The notes under the pieces: model-generated
The model's input: only the letters and a program-made list of their open reading frames with translations
What the model was told of the DNA's origin: nothing
Database searches by the model: none
In this document: one piece after another, positions 9,062 through 18,048 of the stretch
How the letters are laid out: each line of letters starts with the position of its first letter
Position numbering within the stretch: the first letter of the stretch is position 1
DNA from: Dongia_A sp035695765
GTDB lineage: Bacteria > Pseudomonadota > Alphaproteobacteria > Dongiales > Dongiaceae
DNA: 64,000 nucleotides
Reading direction: 5' to 3'
Assembly: GCA_035695765.1 (NCBI GenBank)
Contig: DASRRI010000091.1
Span: forward strand, 1 to 64,000
Program-made: the position numbers and the translations under genes

Positions 9062-10195
9062 TCACGCCGCCTGGTCCGTCCGCACCTTGAACTGGTTCAG
9101 CAGGCTGGTCACCGTGTCGCGGAAGCCGCTATATTCAAGCTCGGCATAGGGCAGCATCGCCGCGCCGGACCAGCCTTGGCTGCGCATCTCGATCGCCTTT
9201 TCCTGTGCGCGCCGCCGCACCTCGTCCCAGGCCGGGTTGTCGAAGAAGTCGATCTCGGAATCGGCGAAGCGCCCGTCGCGATCAACAGAGAAGCCGGCAC
9301 AGGACACGATCGGCAGGCAATACATGCCGGTGACCGCCGTATTGAGCGGGACCGGCATCAGCGGCATCACGTGCGAGCCGCGGGCATCGCCGCCGACATA
9401 ATGGGCCTTGGCGAACGGCGAGAGCAGCTCCTCGGGCGCGGGGAAGATGCCCTGATCGCGCACGATCGCCACCGGGTCGTCCTTGCCCGTGTATTTGCCG
9501 GCGATCGCGTGCAGACGCTGCGCCGAAACCGCAACCGCTTGATCGCCATAGCTGCGGGAGAAGATACCGTCGATGCCAAAGCGCTCATTGTCGCGGAGCA
9601 GGGCGGCAATCTCGTAGGCATGGTCCGGCGCGTCGAGGTCGATGATGCTGTCGCCGCTCGTGTTGTCCATGTCGATGATGCGGAACCGGAAGCCCTTGAT
9701 CATCTGCGGCAACATCAAGCCGGCGCAATACATCGGGTCGGCGAAAGCGAGGAACAGCGGCAGGTTGTAGGCGCCCGGCCCGCACTTGTCCGCCATCAGC
9801 ACCAGGAAGGATTCTGCCGGGCGGCGGCCAGTCAGATCGTGATCGAATTCGATTTCCGCAACGCCGGGACCGGCGCCGCGCAGATTGCCGGAGGGCGCAT
9901 CTGCCAGCAGGTCCTGGCCGGCTCCATAAAGGCCGAACTGCTTGGCGATCTGCGTGCCTTTGAGGAAGACGTTCCAGGCGAACTTATGAATCTCCGGATG
10001 GCCCTTGCCGCGGCGGTGGCTCATCACGAGCGCGATATCGTCGCCGGTGTGGGCGACGAAGGCGTCTATGAGCAGACCTTTCTCGATCGCCTCTCTGACC
10101 GACTGGCGGGTGGCGTCGAGCATGCGCGGCGACGGCTTGGTGTGACCGCCGATGGAGCCGACATCTGCTTTGATGACCGATAGGGTGAGCCTCAT
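9062..10195 (-). CDS. fbp: bifunctional fructose-1,6-bisphosphate aldolase/phosphatase (archaeal type)
   Basis: Matches the class V FBP aldolase/phosphatase, a single-domain enzyme that both condenses triose phosphates and dephosphorylates FBP, so it works only towards gluconeogenesis. It has 377 residues, typical for the family. The start LSVIKADVGSIGGH is the family N-terminus. The key motif AGKYTGKDDP carries Tyr235 and Lys238, corresponding by spacing to the aldolase Tyr and Schiff-base Lys known in archaeal enzymes, followed by the metal-binding Asp239 and Asp240. The C-terminal ELEY block is also present. AGGAGGGG precedes the ATG. The family is best known from Archaea and thermophilic bacteria. 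Confidence 0.88.
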   Translation of the reverse strand: MRLTLSVIKADVGSIGGHTKPSPRMLDATRQSVREAIEKGLLIDAFVAHTGDDIALVMSHRRGKGHPEIHKFAWNVFLKGTQIAKQFGLYGAGQDLLADAPSGNLRGAGPGVAEIEFDHDLTGRRPAESFLVLMADKCGPGAYNLPLFLAFADPMYCAGLMLPQMIKGFRFRIIDMDNTSGDSIIDLDAPDHAYEIAALLRDNERFGIDGIFSRSYGDQAVAVSAQRLHAIAGKYTGKDDPVAIVRDQGIFPAPEELLSPFAKAHYVGGDARGSHVMPLMPVPLNTAVTGMYCLPIVSCAGFSVDRDGRFADSEIDFFDNPAWDEVRRRAQEKAIEMRSQGWSGAAMLPYAELEYSGFRDTVTSLLNQFKVRTDQAA

Positions 10196-10403
10196 ATGCC
10201 CCTCCTGGATCCTGCCTGATGGAACAAGCGCGGCCTCAGCGGGCGCGGAGCAGCAAACGCTCGCGCCGGCGCCTCGCAGAGCGAGGAGCTTCCGGCCGCG
10301 GCATGGGTACTTGAATACGTGCTGACCTATCGGGCGAGAGGGCAGCCGAGAGCATCAATGCGCCGGCGCGCAATCTGTTCCAGATTGCTGCAAAGGATAT
10401 CGC

Positions 10404-11792
10404 CTATTCCTTGTCGGCGAACGGATTGTCCGAGCGGCGCAGCTGCAGGCGGATCGGCGTGCCCTTGAGGTCAAAGCGCTCGCGGATGCCGTTGACGAGA
10501 TACCGCCCATAGGCGTCCGGCAGATCGTCGGCCTTGGCCGCGAACAGGGTGAAGGTCGGCGGCCGGGTCTTGATCTGCGTCATGTAGCGCAGCTTGATGC
10601 GGCGGCCGCGCACCAAAGGCGGCGGATGCGCCACCGTCGCGGCTTCGAGATAGCGGTTGAGCTGCGCGGTCGGCACGCGCTTGTTCCACTCGCCGTAGAT
10701 CTTGAAGACCGCCTGCATCAGCCGGTCTAGATTGCGGCCCGAGCGCGCCGAGAGGGTGACGATCGGAATGCCAAGCACCTGCGGCAAGGATTTTTCCACC
10801 CGCTCCTTCAGCTTCTTCAGCGCCTCGTTCTTGTCCTCGATCGCATCCCACTTGTTGGCGGCGATGATGAGGGCGCGGCCTTCCTCGATGACATGGCGCG
10901 CGATGGTGAGATCCTGCTTTTCCAGCATATCGTTCGCATCGAGCACCAACACGACCACATGGGCATAGCGGACAGCGCGGTCGGCATCGGCGCCGGACAG
11001 GCGTTCCAGCTTCTCCACCACCCGCGCGCGCCGGCGCAGGCCCGCAGTGTCGATGAGCCGGATCGGTGTCCCCTTCCAGTCCCAATCGACCGCGATGGCG
11101 TCGCGCGTGATGCCGGCTTCCGGCCCGGTCAGCAGCCGTTCCTCTCCCAGCAGCGCGTTCGCCAAAGTCGACTTGCCGACATTGGGCCGGCCGACGATGG
11201 CGAGCTGCAGCACCTTGGGTGCCTCCGCTTCGTCCTCGGGCAAGGCTTCGAGCTCTGCGTCGGGATCGATTGCGAGATCCTCGAGCTGCGCCTCCTTGCG
11301 CTCCGCCATGTCGCTCAAGGAATCATAGAGCTCGCCCAGGCCTTCGCCGTGCTCGGCGGAAATCGGGATCGGCGCGCCGAGGCCGAGGCGGAACGCCTCG
11401 TTCAAGCCCGCTTCCGCCGCCTTACTCTCACACTTGTTGGCGATGAGGAGGATCGGCGTCCTGGTCTTCCTCAGGCGCTTGGCAAAATGCTCATCCAGCG
11501 GCGTGATGCCGGCGCGCGCATCGAACAAGAGCAGCGCGACATCGGCCTCGCGGATCGCTTCTTCCGTCTGCTCGCGCATGCGCGCCTCGAGCGATTCGTC
11601 GAACACGTCCTCGAGGCCGGCGGTGTCGACCACGGTGAAATCGAGATCGCCAAGCCGCCCTGCCCCGAAGCGCCGGTCGCGGGTCACGCCCGGCTGGTCA
11701 TCCACCAGAGCGAGCTTCTTGCCCACCAGGCGGTTGAACAGGGTCGATTTGCCGACATTGGGCCGGCCGACGATGGCGATGGTGAAAGCCAT
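10404..11792 (-). CDS. der: ribosome biogenesis GTPase Der (EngA)
   Basis: Essential double GTPase needed for maturation of the 50S subunit. It has 462 residues. Two P-loops with identical GRPNVGKST sequences begin the two G domains (near residues 8 and 205), and a KH-like C-terminal domain follows. An acidic linker joins the two G domains. The gene is downstream of bamB by 6 bases on the same strand, a common proteobacterial arrangement (yfgM-bamB-der). Confidence 0.97.
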   Translation of the reverse strand: MAFTIAIVGRPNVGKSTLFNRLVGKKLALVDDQPGVTRDRRFGAGRLGDLDFTVVDTAGLEDVFDESLEARMREQTEEAIREADVALLLFDARAGITPLDEHFAKRLRKTRTPILLIANKCESKAAEAGLNEAFRLGLGAPIPISAEHGEGLGELYDSLSDMAERKEAQLEDLAIDPDAELEALPEDEAEAPKVLQLAIVGRPNVGKSTLANALLGEERLLTGPEAGITRDAIAVDWDWKGTPIRLIDTAGLRRRARVVEKLERLSGADADRAVRYAHVVVLVLDANDMLEKQDLTIARHVIEEGRALIIAANKWDAIEDKNEALKKLKERVEKSLPQVLGIPIVTLSARSGRNLDRLMQAVFKIYGEWNKRVPTAQLNRYLEAATVAHPPPLVRGRRIKLRYMTQIKTRPPTFTLFAAKADDLPDAYGRYLVNGIRERFDLKGTPIRLQLRRSDNPFADKE

Positions 11793-11798
11793 GGACCG

Positions 11799-13151
11799 TT
11801 ATTTCAGCGCAACCAGCCGCGCGTCGTCGGACAGGATATAGATGGTTTCGTTGGCGACGACCGGCGGCAGATGTGAGGAATCGGGCAGCGCCTGCTTACC
11901 GAGGATGTTGCCGTCATAGGGCGACAAGGCGATGGCGAGGCCGCTGGAGCCCGTCACCAGCAAGCGGTCGCCGACCAGAACGGGGCCGGACCAGTAGATC
12001 CGGTCCTCCTTCTCCGTCGGATTCTCGAACTGCGGCAAGGCGGTGATCCACTTGATGCGGCCGTCGGCGCGCGACAGGCACACGACTTCGCTATCGTTGG
12101 TGAGGACAAAGACGAAATCGCCGGCCACCCACGGCATCTGCGTGCCACCGAGGCCGTTGTCCCACACCCGGCCGCCGCGCTCCTTGTCGATCGCGGCCAT
12201 CACCCCGCCATTGCCGATCGCAACCACGAAATCGCGGTCGATTACCGGCCGGCCACGGATATCGGTCAGGGTCGCGATGGCGTTGCCGCGCGCTCCGCCG
12301 GCGAGGGATTCGCTCCAGAGCGAGCGGCCGTCCGACACGTCGAAGGCCAGCAACTCGCCGGAGGTGTAGGCTGCGATCACGATGTTGCCGTCGACCGCCG
12401 GGGTAGTGCCGCCGAGCAGGCCGGCCGCCTCTTCGACGCCGACGTTGGACCACAGCTTGCGGCCGTCATCCAGCGCATAGACGACCAGCTGGTTGTCGAT
12501 CGTGATAACGAAGATACGGCCATCACTGACCGCGGGCGCGGCGCGCATCGGCGCCGGCGCCGGCGCTTCCCATTTCACGTCGCCGGTCTTGGCATCCAGC
12601 AGGAATACTTCGGCAAAGGGCGTGGAGACCACGAGGCTGCCGTCAACCCACGCGATGCCGCCGCCGAACAGATCATCATCCTCGTCATCCGGAGTCAGAT
12701 CCTTGCGCCATAGCTGCTTGCCCGTCGCCGCGTCATAGGCGCTGATTTCGGAATCGGCATCCATCGCGAACACCGCGCCGTCGGCCACGATCGGCTCCGC
12801 CAGCAGGCGGTTGTCGTCGCTGGCCGATGCACCGATATCGACCGACCAGACCTGCTTCAGCGCGCTGGAGCTCGCTTTCAGGTGATACATCGCATGAGTC
12901 TGGCTGCCGCCCGATTGCGGCCAATCCTTGTTCGCATAGGGTTCCGGCAGGATGACATTGGTGCCGGCAAGTTCCGGATCGACGTTCAGCTGCCTGTTGA
13001 GCTGGAGCGCGGAGACGCGGTCGCCGGGCAGTGGTGGCTTCTCGCTGCCGCCAAACCAGGAGCATCCTGCCAGCAGCGCCAGCGCACCCAGCGTCATCGC
13101 CAACCGAGCGCAACGCCGGTAAGCGCGCGCGTTTCCCCGAAGCTCACTCAT
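11799..13151 (-). CDS. bamB: outer-membrane assembly lipoprotein BamB
   Basis: Beta-propeller lipoprotein of the BAM complex that folds outer-membrane proteins. From the chosen ATG at 13151 it has 450 residues; the signal peptide ends in the lipobox LLAGC with Cys30 as the lipidated residue. PQQ-like repeats (for example AYDAATGKQLWRKDL and YALDDGRKLW) span the rest and fit the eight-bladed fold. An in-frame ATG four codons upstream is possible. Synteny with yfgM and der supports the assignment. Confidence 0.92.
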   Translation of the reverse strand: MSELRGNARAYRRCARLAMTLGALALLAGCSWFGGSEKPPLPGDRVSALQLNRQLNVDPELAGTNVILPEPYANKDWPQSGGSQTHAMYHLKASSSALKQVWSVDIGASASDDNRLLAEPIVADGAVFAMDADSEISAYDAATGKQLWRKDLTPDDEDDDLFGGGIAWVDGSLVVSTPFAEVFLLDAKTGDVKWEAPAPAPMRAAPAVSDGRIFVITIDNQLVVYALDDGRKLWSNVGVEEAAGLLGGTTPAVDGNIVIAAYTSGELLAFDVSDGRSLWSESLAGGARGNAIATLTDIRGRPVIDRDFVVAIGNGGVMAAIDKERGGRVWDNGLGGTQMPWVAGDFVFVLTNDSEVVCLSRADGRIKWITALPQFENPTEKEDRIYWSGPVLVGDRLLVTGSSGLAIALSPYDGNILGKQALPDSSHLPPVVANETIYILSDDARLVALK

Positions 13152-13168
13152 CGCTTCCCCCACGCCGC

Positions 13169-13807
13169 TCAGTTCCCGAGCCGATCGAGCAGCTGGTCGG
13201 CCCGCTGCGCGAAGCCCGAACCCGGCGCTTCCGCGGCAGCTTTCTTCACATCCTCGAACGCCGTCTTCGCCTTCGCCTTGTCGCCCGCCGCCAATGCGGC
13301 GAGGCCGGTGATCTCCAGCGCCGACAGGCGGTACGCTTCGCCTTCCTTGGTCAGGTTCTTGACCATGTCTGCTGCATTCTGCGGCTTGCCGATGTCGAGC
13401 TCGAGCAGCGCCGCCTGGATGGTCGCCAAGTCGCGCAGCGGCTTGTCGCCTTTCTTGTCACCGGCGATCTCGGTCAGGATCCCGCGCGCCTTGGATTTGT
13501 CGCCGCTCTCGATCGCGGTCTCGGCAAGACGGAAGCGCGCGAGCACGCCATAGGTACCGCCATCCGCCACGATCTTGGCGAGCGCCGCTTCCCGCTTGCC
13601 AAGATCATTCGTCGCCGCCGCGCTGAGGAAATCCGCTGAAGCCTGCAGCTGCTGGCGGGTCGAGTATTCCTTCCAGCCCCACTGGGCCGCCACCGCCAGC
13701 ACCGCCACCAGGGCGCCGCCGATGATGTAATTGCCGTATTTCTTCCAGATCGCGGCCGCCTGGTCGCGCCGGAGGTCCTCTTCGACCTCGTGGAAAATGT
13801 CTGCCAC
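13169..13807 (-). CDS. YfgM-like membrane-anchored tetratricopeptide protein
   Basis: A 212-residue protein with the YfgM/DUF2133 layout: a cytoplasmic N-terminus beginning ADIFHEVEEDLRRDQ, one transmembrane helix at about residues 29-46, and a periplasmic all-helical TPR-like domain. In E. coli, YfgM is an ancillary Sec/PpiD periplasmic chaperone partner. It lies 17 bases upstream of bamB in the same direction, as in other proteobacteria. The function here is inferred from family and synteny. Confidence 0.85.
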   Translation of the reverse strand: MADIFHEVEEDLRRDQAAAIWKKYGNYIIGGALVAVLAVAAQWGWKEYSTRQQLQASADFLSAAATNDLGKREAALAKIVADGGTYGVLARFRLAETAIESGDKSKARGILTEIAGDKKGDKPLRDLATIQAALLELDIGKPQNAADMVKNLTKEGEAYRLSALEITGLAALAAGDKAKAKTAFEDVKKAAAEAPGSGFAQRADQLLDRLGN

Positions 13808-14028
13808 GCCCGATGTCTCCGCTGTCCCCGTTCTCCCTGGCCGTCGCTTCGTGTCGTCGACGTGCGCAACCCACGGGATCGATTAATAAAATCGGGCCGT
13901 AACATAGCGGCTGACCCGAGCGATGGCAAACCATCTCCAGGCCCCATTCCAAGCCTTTTTGCCGCGCTTAACCGGTTGGAACGGTTCTTGCTGAAAGCTG
14001 GGCAGGACAAACTTGGAAAGCCCGATCC

Positions 14029-14388
14029 ATGCCTATCCGGCGCATCTTCGCTCCCCTGCTCGGCCTGGCTCTATTGGCTGGACTATCCGGCTGCGCGACC
14101 TTGGCGGCCGTGCCGGCAGCCGCGGTTTATGCCGGCGTGGAGGGGGTTTCCCTCAATCAGACCGGCAAGTTGGCCTCTGACCATGTCGTCTCCGCCATCA
14201 CTGGCGAGGATTGCAGCTTCCTCCGTTACAAGGACACCGGCAATTATTGCCGCAGCGCCGCCGAAATTGCCGCGCAGGAAGCCAAGGAGCGGCGGGACCT
14301 CGCCGGTTATTGCTATCGCCGGCGCGGGCTCGTGACCTGCTATTCCACGCCCGACCCGACCGCCAGCGACGAGATCCGGGTGCACTGA
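14029..14388 (+). CDS. small lipoprotein of unknown function
   Basis: A 119-residue predicted lipoprotein. The signal peptide ends in LSGC with Cys22 as the lipidation site. The mature part has several cysteines (in DCSFL, NYCRSA, GYCYRR and VTCYS), which could form disulfides in the periplasm. I do not recognise a named family. It is divergent from the yfgM-bamB-der unit. Confidence 0.7.
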   Translation: MPIRRIFAPLLGLALLAGLSGCATLAAVPAAAVYAGVEGVSLNQTGKLASDHVVSAITGEDCSFLRYKDTGNYCRSAAEIAAQEAKERRDLAGYCYRRRGLVTCYSTPDPTASDEIRVH

Positions 14389-14503
14389 CTGCCGTTAGAT
14401 CGATCTGGACGAACGCCCCGGTTTGCGGTGAAACTTTTGGGGCCGAGGCGCGTTTGCCTCGAGTCGGAGGGTCTGTCGGAAGCATGATTATCGTGCAGGA
14501 GCA

Positions 14504-14839
14504 ATGCCGCATCCGGTCCTGCTGAGTGACTACCGGCCTCGCGCCGGCAAGGTCTTTTTTGACCGCGCCGACCTCATGCGCATTCTGTCTGTCTATAGCC
14601 ACCAGGTGTCACGCGGCTTGTGGCGCGATTATGCGATCGACCACCGCAGCAACATGGCGGTGTTCTCGATCTACCGCCGGGCCCAGGAACAGCCTTTGTT
14701 CGCCATCACCAAGGTCCAGCTGCGCGGCGACCGCGACGCCCAATATGTCCTGCAATCCCGCGGCGGCCAACTCGCCTCCAGCCGATCGTTGAAGGACATC
14801 CTCGATGTGCTGACCAAGCAGCTGATGGCGGTTAACTAG
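14504..14839 (+). CDS. DUF2794 domain protein
   Basis: A 111-residue protein matching the alphaproteobacterial DUF2794 family (FDRADLMRILSVYSHQVSRG, then WRDYAIDH and a closing segment SLKDILDVL). The function is unknown; it is cytoplasmic, with no signal peptide or membrane helix. Its restriction to Alphaproteobacteria supports the taxonomic call for this window. Confidence 0.82.
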   Translation: MPHPVLLSDYRPRAGKVFFDRADLMRILSVYSHQVSRGLWRDYAIDHRSNMAVFSIYRRAQEQPLFAITKVQLRGDRDAQYVLQSRGGQLASSRSLKDILDVLTKQLMAVN

Positions 14840-15025
14840 CCGCAGCCGGAAGCCCCGAAATCGCCTTAATCCGCCTGTAACGTTCCGGTTCCGTCCCACA
14901 TATTGCGGGCGGATGACGTCTATCCACAAGATTTTGAGAAACCACCCTTGCCACTCAAGGTCTTGTGGTGGGAAGATGGCGTTATATCAACATCTCGGGG
15001 CGATCTGCGGACTTCGGAGGCGTAC

Positions 15026-15514
15026 ATGGAATGGACCGAACAACGGATTGAGATGCTGCGGCGGCTTTGGGGCCAGGGCCAGACCGCTAGTCAAATTGCG
15101 GTAGCGCTCGGCGGCGTTACGCGGAATGCGGTAATCGGCAAGGCGCATCGCCTGGGGTTGACCGGCCGGCCATCGCCGATCAAGCGCGATGCCAATGGCA
15201 ACGTGGCGCCGAAGCGCCGTCCTGTTCCGCGCCGCGTGATGGCGCCGCAGCCGAAGCCGATGATGACCTTGCAGCGCACCCTGCCGGTGCAGCCGCAGGA
15301 TGGCAATGTAGCGGCAAGTCCGCCGGCCCCGCGCGAGCAGCCGCGCAACTATCCGCCGGCACGCGCCCATGGCGGGGTCAAGAGTTGCTCGTGGCCGGTC
15401 GGCGATCCGAAGCAGCCGGGCTTCCATTTCTGCGGCGAGCCGTCGGAACCAGGCCGGCCCTATTGCGCCAACCACTGCCACCAGGCCTATCAGCGGAAAT
15501 CGGAGGCGGCGTAA
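15026..15514 (+). CDS. gcrA: GcrA cell-cycle regulator
   Basis: Alphaproteobacterial transcription factor that binds methylated GANTC sites and sigma70 RNA polymerase to drive S-phase genes. It has 162 residues. The N-terminal helix-turn-helix starts at WTEQRIEMLRRLW and contains the diagnostic VTRNAVIGKAHRLGL. A basic, proline-rich linker follows. The C-terminal domain carries the conserved CSWPVGDP, FHFCGEP and YCANHC cysteine motifs. CGGAGG at 15015-15020 fixes the ATG. A terminator follows at 15541. Confidence 0.96.
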   Translation: MEWTEQRIEMLRRLWGQGQTASQIAVALGGVTRNAVIGKAHRLGLTGRPSPIKRDANGNVAPKRRPVPRRVMAPQPKPMMTLQRTLPVQPQDGNVAASPPAPREQPRNYPPARAHGGVKSCSWPVGDPKQPGFHFCGEPSEPGRPYCANHCHQAYQRKSEAA

Positions 15515-15540
15515 CCTACTCGCCGCATTTTCGGGGGGTC

Positions 15541-15577
15541 GCGGCCGGCCACGAGGGGTGCCCGGCCGCATTTTTTT
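15541..15577 (+). terminator. rho-independent terminator of gcrA
   Basis: An 8-bp perfect stem (GCGGCCGG at 15541-15548 paired with CCGGCCGC at 15562-15569) with a 13-base loop is followed by one A and seven T residues (15571-15577). It lies 27 bases after the gcrA stop and is the clearest intrinsic terminator in the window. Confidence 0.9.
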
Positions 15578-15588
15578 GAAGCTCGCCG

Positions 15589-16124
15589 ATGAAGAAGCCG
15601 ACGCGCATCAAGATCGAGGTGCGAGCCGCGGAGATCGCGGATGTCGACGCGCTCACGTGCATTTATGCCGGCCGCAACGCCTATGCCCAGACATTGCAGC
15701 TGCCGTTCCAGAGCACCGGTCTGGCGCAAGCGCCTGACGCAGAACGATGACACGCAACACACGCTGGTCGCCACCGTCGCCGGCAAAGTGGTCGGCAATC
15801 TCGGGCTGACGCGCCTCATCCGCCCACGCCGCACTCATGTCGGGCAGATCGGCATGGGCGTGCGCGACGATTGCCAAGGCAAGGGCGTCGGCTCGGCGCT
15901 GATGGAGGCCGCCCTGGACCTTGCCGACAACTGGCTTGGTTTGCGGCGGCTGGAGCTCAATGTCCATGCCGACAACGAGCCAGCCATCGCGCTCTATCGC
16001 AAGTCCGGCTTCAAGATCGAGGGAACCCACCGCGCCTATTCCATCCGGAATGGGATCTACGTGGACTCGGCTCTCCATGGCGCGCATCATCGAAGGGCCG
16101 CGGGTCAAAGCAAAGAAGGGCTGA
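15589..16124 (+). pseudogene. GNAT acetyltransferase interrupted by two frameshifts
   Basis: Three adjacent frames together make one GNAT N-acetyltransferase. The first frame runs from ATG 15589 (MKKPTRIKIEVRAAEIADV) to PFQST near 15715. The second carries WRKRLTQND and the acetyl-CoA motif (MGVRDDCQGKGVGSALM) up to GIYVDS near 16068. The third carries SMARIIEGPRVKAKKG to the TGA at 16122-16124. Each change fits a net gain of one base. The preserved protein similarity across all three frames points to recent inactivation or sequencing error; frames 1 and 2 alone would not give a full enzyme. Confidence 0.82.
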
Positions 16125-16130
16125 GCCGCC

Positions 16131-17618
16131 TCAGCGCTTGCCGTTGGCGAGCGGCGGCTTGGCGGTCGAGGGGCTGATGGCGCGGTTCTCGTAGCGGCCC
16201 TTCTGCATGTAGTGGACCAAGGGATTGGTCTTCACCGATCGCACGTCGGGATAGGCCTCGAGATAGGCCTGCGAGGAGAACATCGGCGAGGGATCGCGCC
16301 CCTCGAACCCGCCATAGAGCACGTAGTGCAGCGCCGGCGGAATCCCGACCGCAGCCACGTCGGGATACTGCCGCAAATACCAGGCTTCGTGCATCAGGCC
16401 GCTTTTCAGCACCAGCCGCGCATGGCGGTAGGGGCGCATCTGCTTTTTCATGCGCGCGAAGCGGAGGGTCGCGACCCAATAGGCGCACATCGCCCATTGC
16501 CGCATGTTGTAGAAGGCCCAGCGGTGATTCTTGACCAGCCGCCGCAACGGCTTGGTGATGCGCCACCAGAAGCTTTCCTCGACCTTACGCAGGCGCTTTA
16601 GCGTTTTCACGTGATCGACCCGGGCCGCGGCCAGCGCATCCTTGGCCGCGCTCAGCGCCGATTCCAGCTTCGCGACCTGATCGGTGTCCAGCGCAACCTC
16701 CAGCCTCCGGCGGAGATCGGCGAGCTGCGCCTGAAAGCCGACGCCGCCACCGAGGCGCGCGAACATTTCGCGCACTTCCAGGGCACGCGGCGCGATCGCG
16801 TCCAGCGAGAACAGATGCTTCAAGGCCGGCGGCAGATCCGCCCCCACACCCACGACACCGAGCCCGGCGCCTTGCACGAACTCGAAGTGGGGATGCTTGT
16901 CGACCAGCGCGTTCCACAGCTCGAGCGCGCTGTTGCCGGTCGAAGGATCATCGATCCCGTAGACCAGGAGAACGGCGCGCGGCGAAAGCTTCGGCAGCCA
17001 AGCGTCGAAATGCATTGCGAAGGCGGCGCTTTCAGTTGCATCGATGCTGACGAGATCGACCGTGCCATCCTCGAACCGTTCGAACGCCTGGTCGGCCCGG
17101 GCCTGGAGGAGCCGCGAGAACTGGGCATAGTGCGCATCATGATAGCCGACAAGCTCGTCGCGGCTGGCCCGGCGACCGGAAATCGCGTAACAGCGCGTCG
17201 GCAGGCGTAAACGGACAACCGCCTGGCAATAGGCCAGATAGGCCGCTGACGGAGCTTCGGTCAGCTCGACCAGGGTGAAAGGGCGCAGCGCATCGACCAG
17301 CCAGAACTGGAAAGGTGCGTGCTCCAGCCGGAGCAATGCATCGACCCGGTCCGGAGCCCAGAACATCGACGGTGTAATGAACCCGCCGCCAAGGCGCGAC
17401 CACCAATTGCCGAATTCGATCGGGGTCCCGGTAGCGCCTGCGACCTCACCCAGCGCGACGTGTTCTGCGCCGATCCGCGTCTCTTCGGTCAAATGCCACC
17501 TGTCCCCAGAAATAGTCAGCCCAGAATCAGGAAAATATCCAGGAAAGCAAGCTTGCAGATCAATTTGAGGTTTTGCCGCCACTTCCTGTTGCTGCGTCAC
17601 CTCACCAGTTCCGTTCAT
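16131..17618 (-). CDS. SAM-methyltransferase-like protein with C-terminal YPDV repeats
   Basis: A 495-residue protein, probably acting in cell-surface polysaccharide synthesis. Residues of about 60-240 resemble a class I SAM methyltransferase of the Methyltransf_24 type (the core around VELTEAPS and DLVSIDATES). A coiled-coil segment lies at about 300-350, followed by the SFWWRITKPLRRL element common in polysaccharide glycosyl- and methyltransferases. The last 83 residues hold two copies of a repeat of the form YLxxYPDV...HYxxxGxxExR, also seen in surface-glycan glycosyltransferases. ATG 17618 is chosen because earlier in-frame starts run into the divergent ArsR gene. Confidence 0.68.
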   Translation of the reverse strand: MNGTGEVTQQQEVAAKPQIDLQACFPGYFPDSGLTISGDRWHLTEETRIGAEHVALGEVAGATGTPIEFGNWWSRLGGGFITPSMFWAPDRVDALLRLEHAPFQFWLVDALRPFTLVELTEAPSAAYLAYCQAVVRLRLPTRCYAISGRRASRDELVGYHDAHYAQFSRLLQARADQAFERFEDGTVDLVSIDATESAAFAMHFDAWLPKLSPRAVLLVYGIDDPSTGNSALELWNALVDKHPHFEFVQGAGLGVVGVGADLPPALKHLFSLDAIAPRALEVREMFARLGGGVGFQAQLADLRRRLEVALDTDQVAKLESALSAAKDALAAARVDHVKTLKRLRKVEESFWWRITKPLRRLVKNHRWAFYNMRQWAMCAYWVATLRFARMKKQMRPYRHARLVLKSGLMHEAWYLRQYPDVAAVGIPPALHYVLYGGFEGRDPSPMFSSQAYLEAYPDVRSVKTNPLVHYMQKGRYENRAISPSTAKPPLANGKR

Positions 17619-17624
17619 CGCCTC

Positions 17625-17666
17625 TTGAAAATTCGACTCGGGAATGATACTTAAGCATATGCTTAA
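17625..17666 (+). promoter_or_regulatory. candidate promoter and palindromic operator of arsR-like gene
   Basis: A -35-like TTGAAA at 17625-17630 and a -10-like GATACT at 17646-17651 are followed at once by a perfect 16-bp palindrome, TTAAGCATATGCTTAA (17651-17666). The ATG of the regulator (17659) lies inside the palindrome. This fits an autorepressor site and suggests a leaderless or nearly leaderless transcript. The spacing of 15 between boxes is short, so the promoter is less certain than the palindrome. Confidence 0.6.
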
Positions 17667-18009
17667 CCAATCAGCGGCGCTCGACCTCATGTTCCAGGCG
17701 CTGGCCGATCCCAGCAGGCGGGTGATGGTGGAGCGGCTGACGCGCGGACCGGCATCGGTCAGCGAGCTGGCCAAACCTCTCGCCATGTCGCTGCCGGCGG
17801 TCGTGCAGCACCTCCAGGTGCTGGAGGCGAGCGGCCTGGTCCGATCGGAGAAAGTGGGTCGCGTGCGCACCTGTCACATCGAGCCCAAGGCGCTGCGGTC
17901 GGCCGAGCACTGGATCACCGAGCGACGCACCATCTGGGAACGCCGCCTCGACCGGCTCGGCGCATATCTCGCCGCCGAGAAGGACGAGCCAAGTAAGGGC
18001 GGCAGCTAG
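17659..18009 (+). CDS. ArsR-family transcriptional regulator
   Basis: A 116-residue winged-helix repressor. The core motif ALADPSRRVMVERL and recognition helix MSLPAVVQHLQVLEASGLV match ArsR regulators that precede SRPBCC genes; no cysteine metal site is visible, so the signal is probably not a metal. An alternative ATG at 17644 would sit in the -10 region. It heads a run of same-strand genes: GST, two SRPBCC proteins, YCII protein, aldo/keto reductase and GNAT. Confidence 0.88.
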   Translation: MLNQSAALDLMFQALADPSRRVMVERLTRGPASVSELAKPLAMSLPAVVQHLQVLEASGLVRSEKVGRVRTCHIEPKALRSAEHWITERRTIWERRLDRLGAYLAAEKDEPSKGGS

Positions 18010-18048
18010 GCATTCGGTTTCAATTTAGTAATGGAAGCGAGGCATGTC

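Noticed and set aside
9048..9070. Stem GCGGCG ... CGCCGC between the bicupin and FBP genes
   Set aside because: There is no T-run and the stem extends into coding sequence, so I do not call a terminator.
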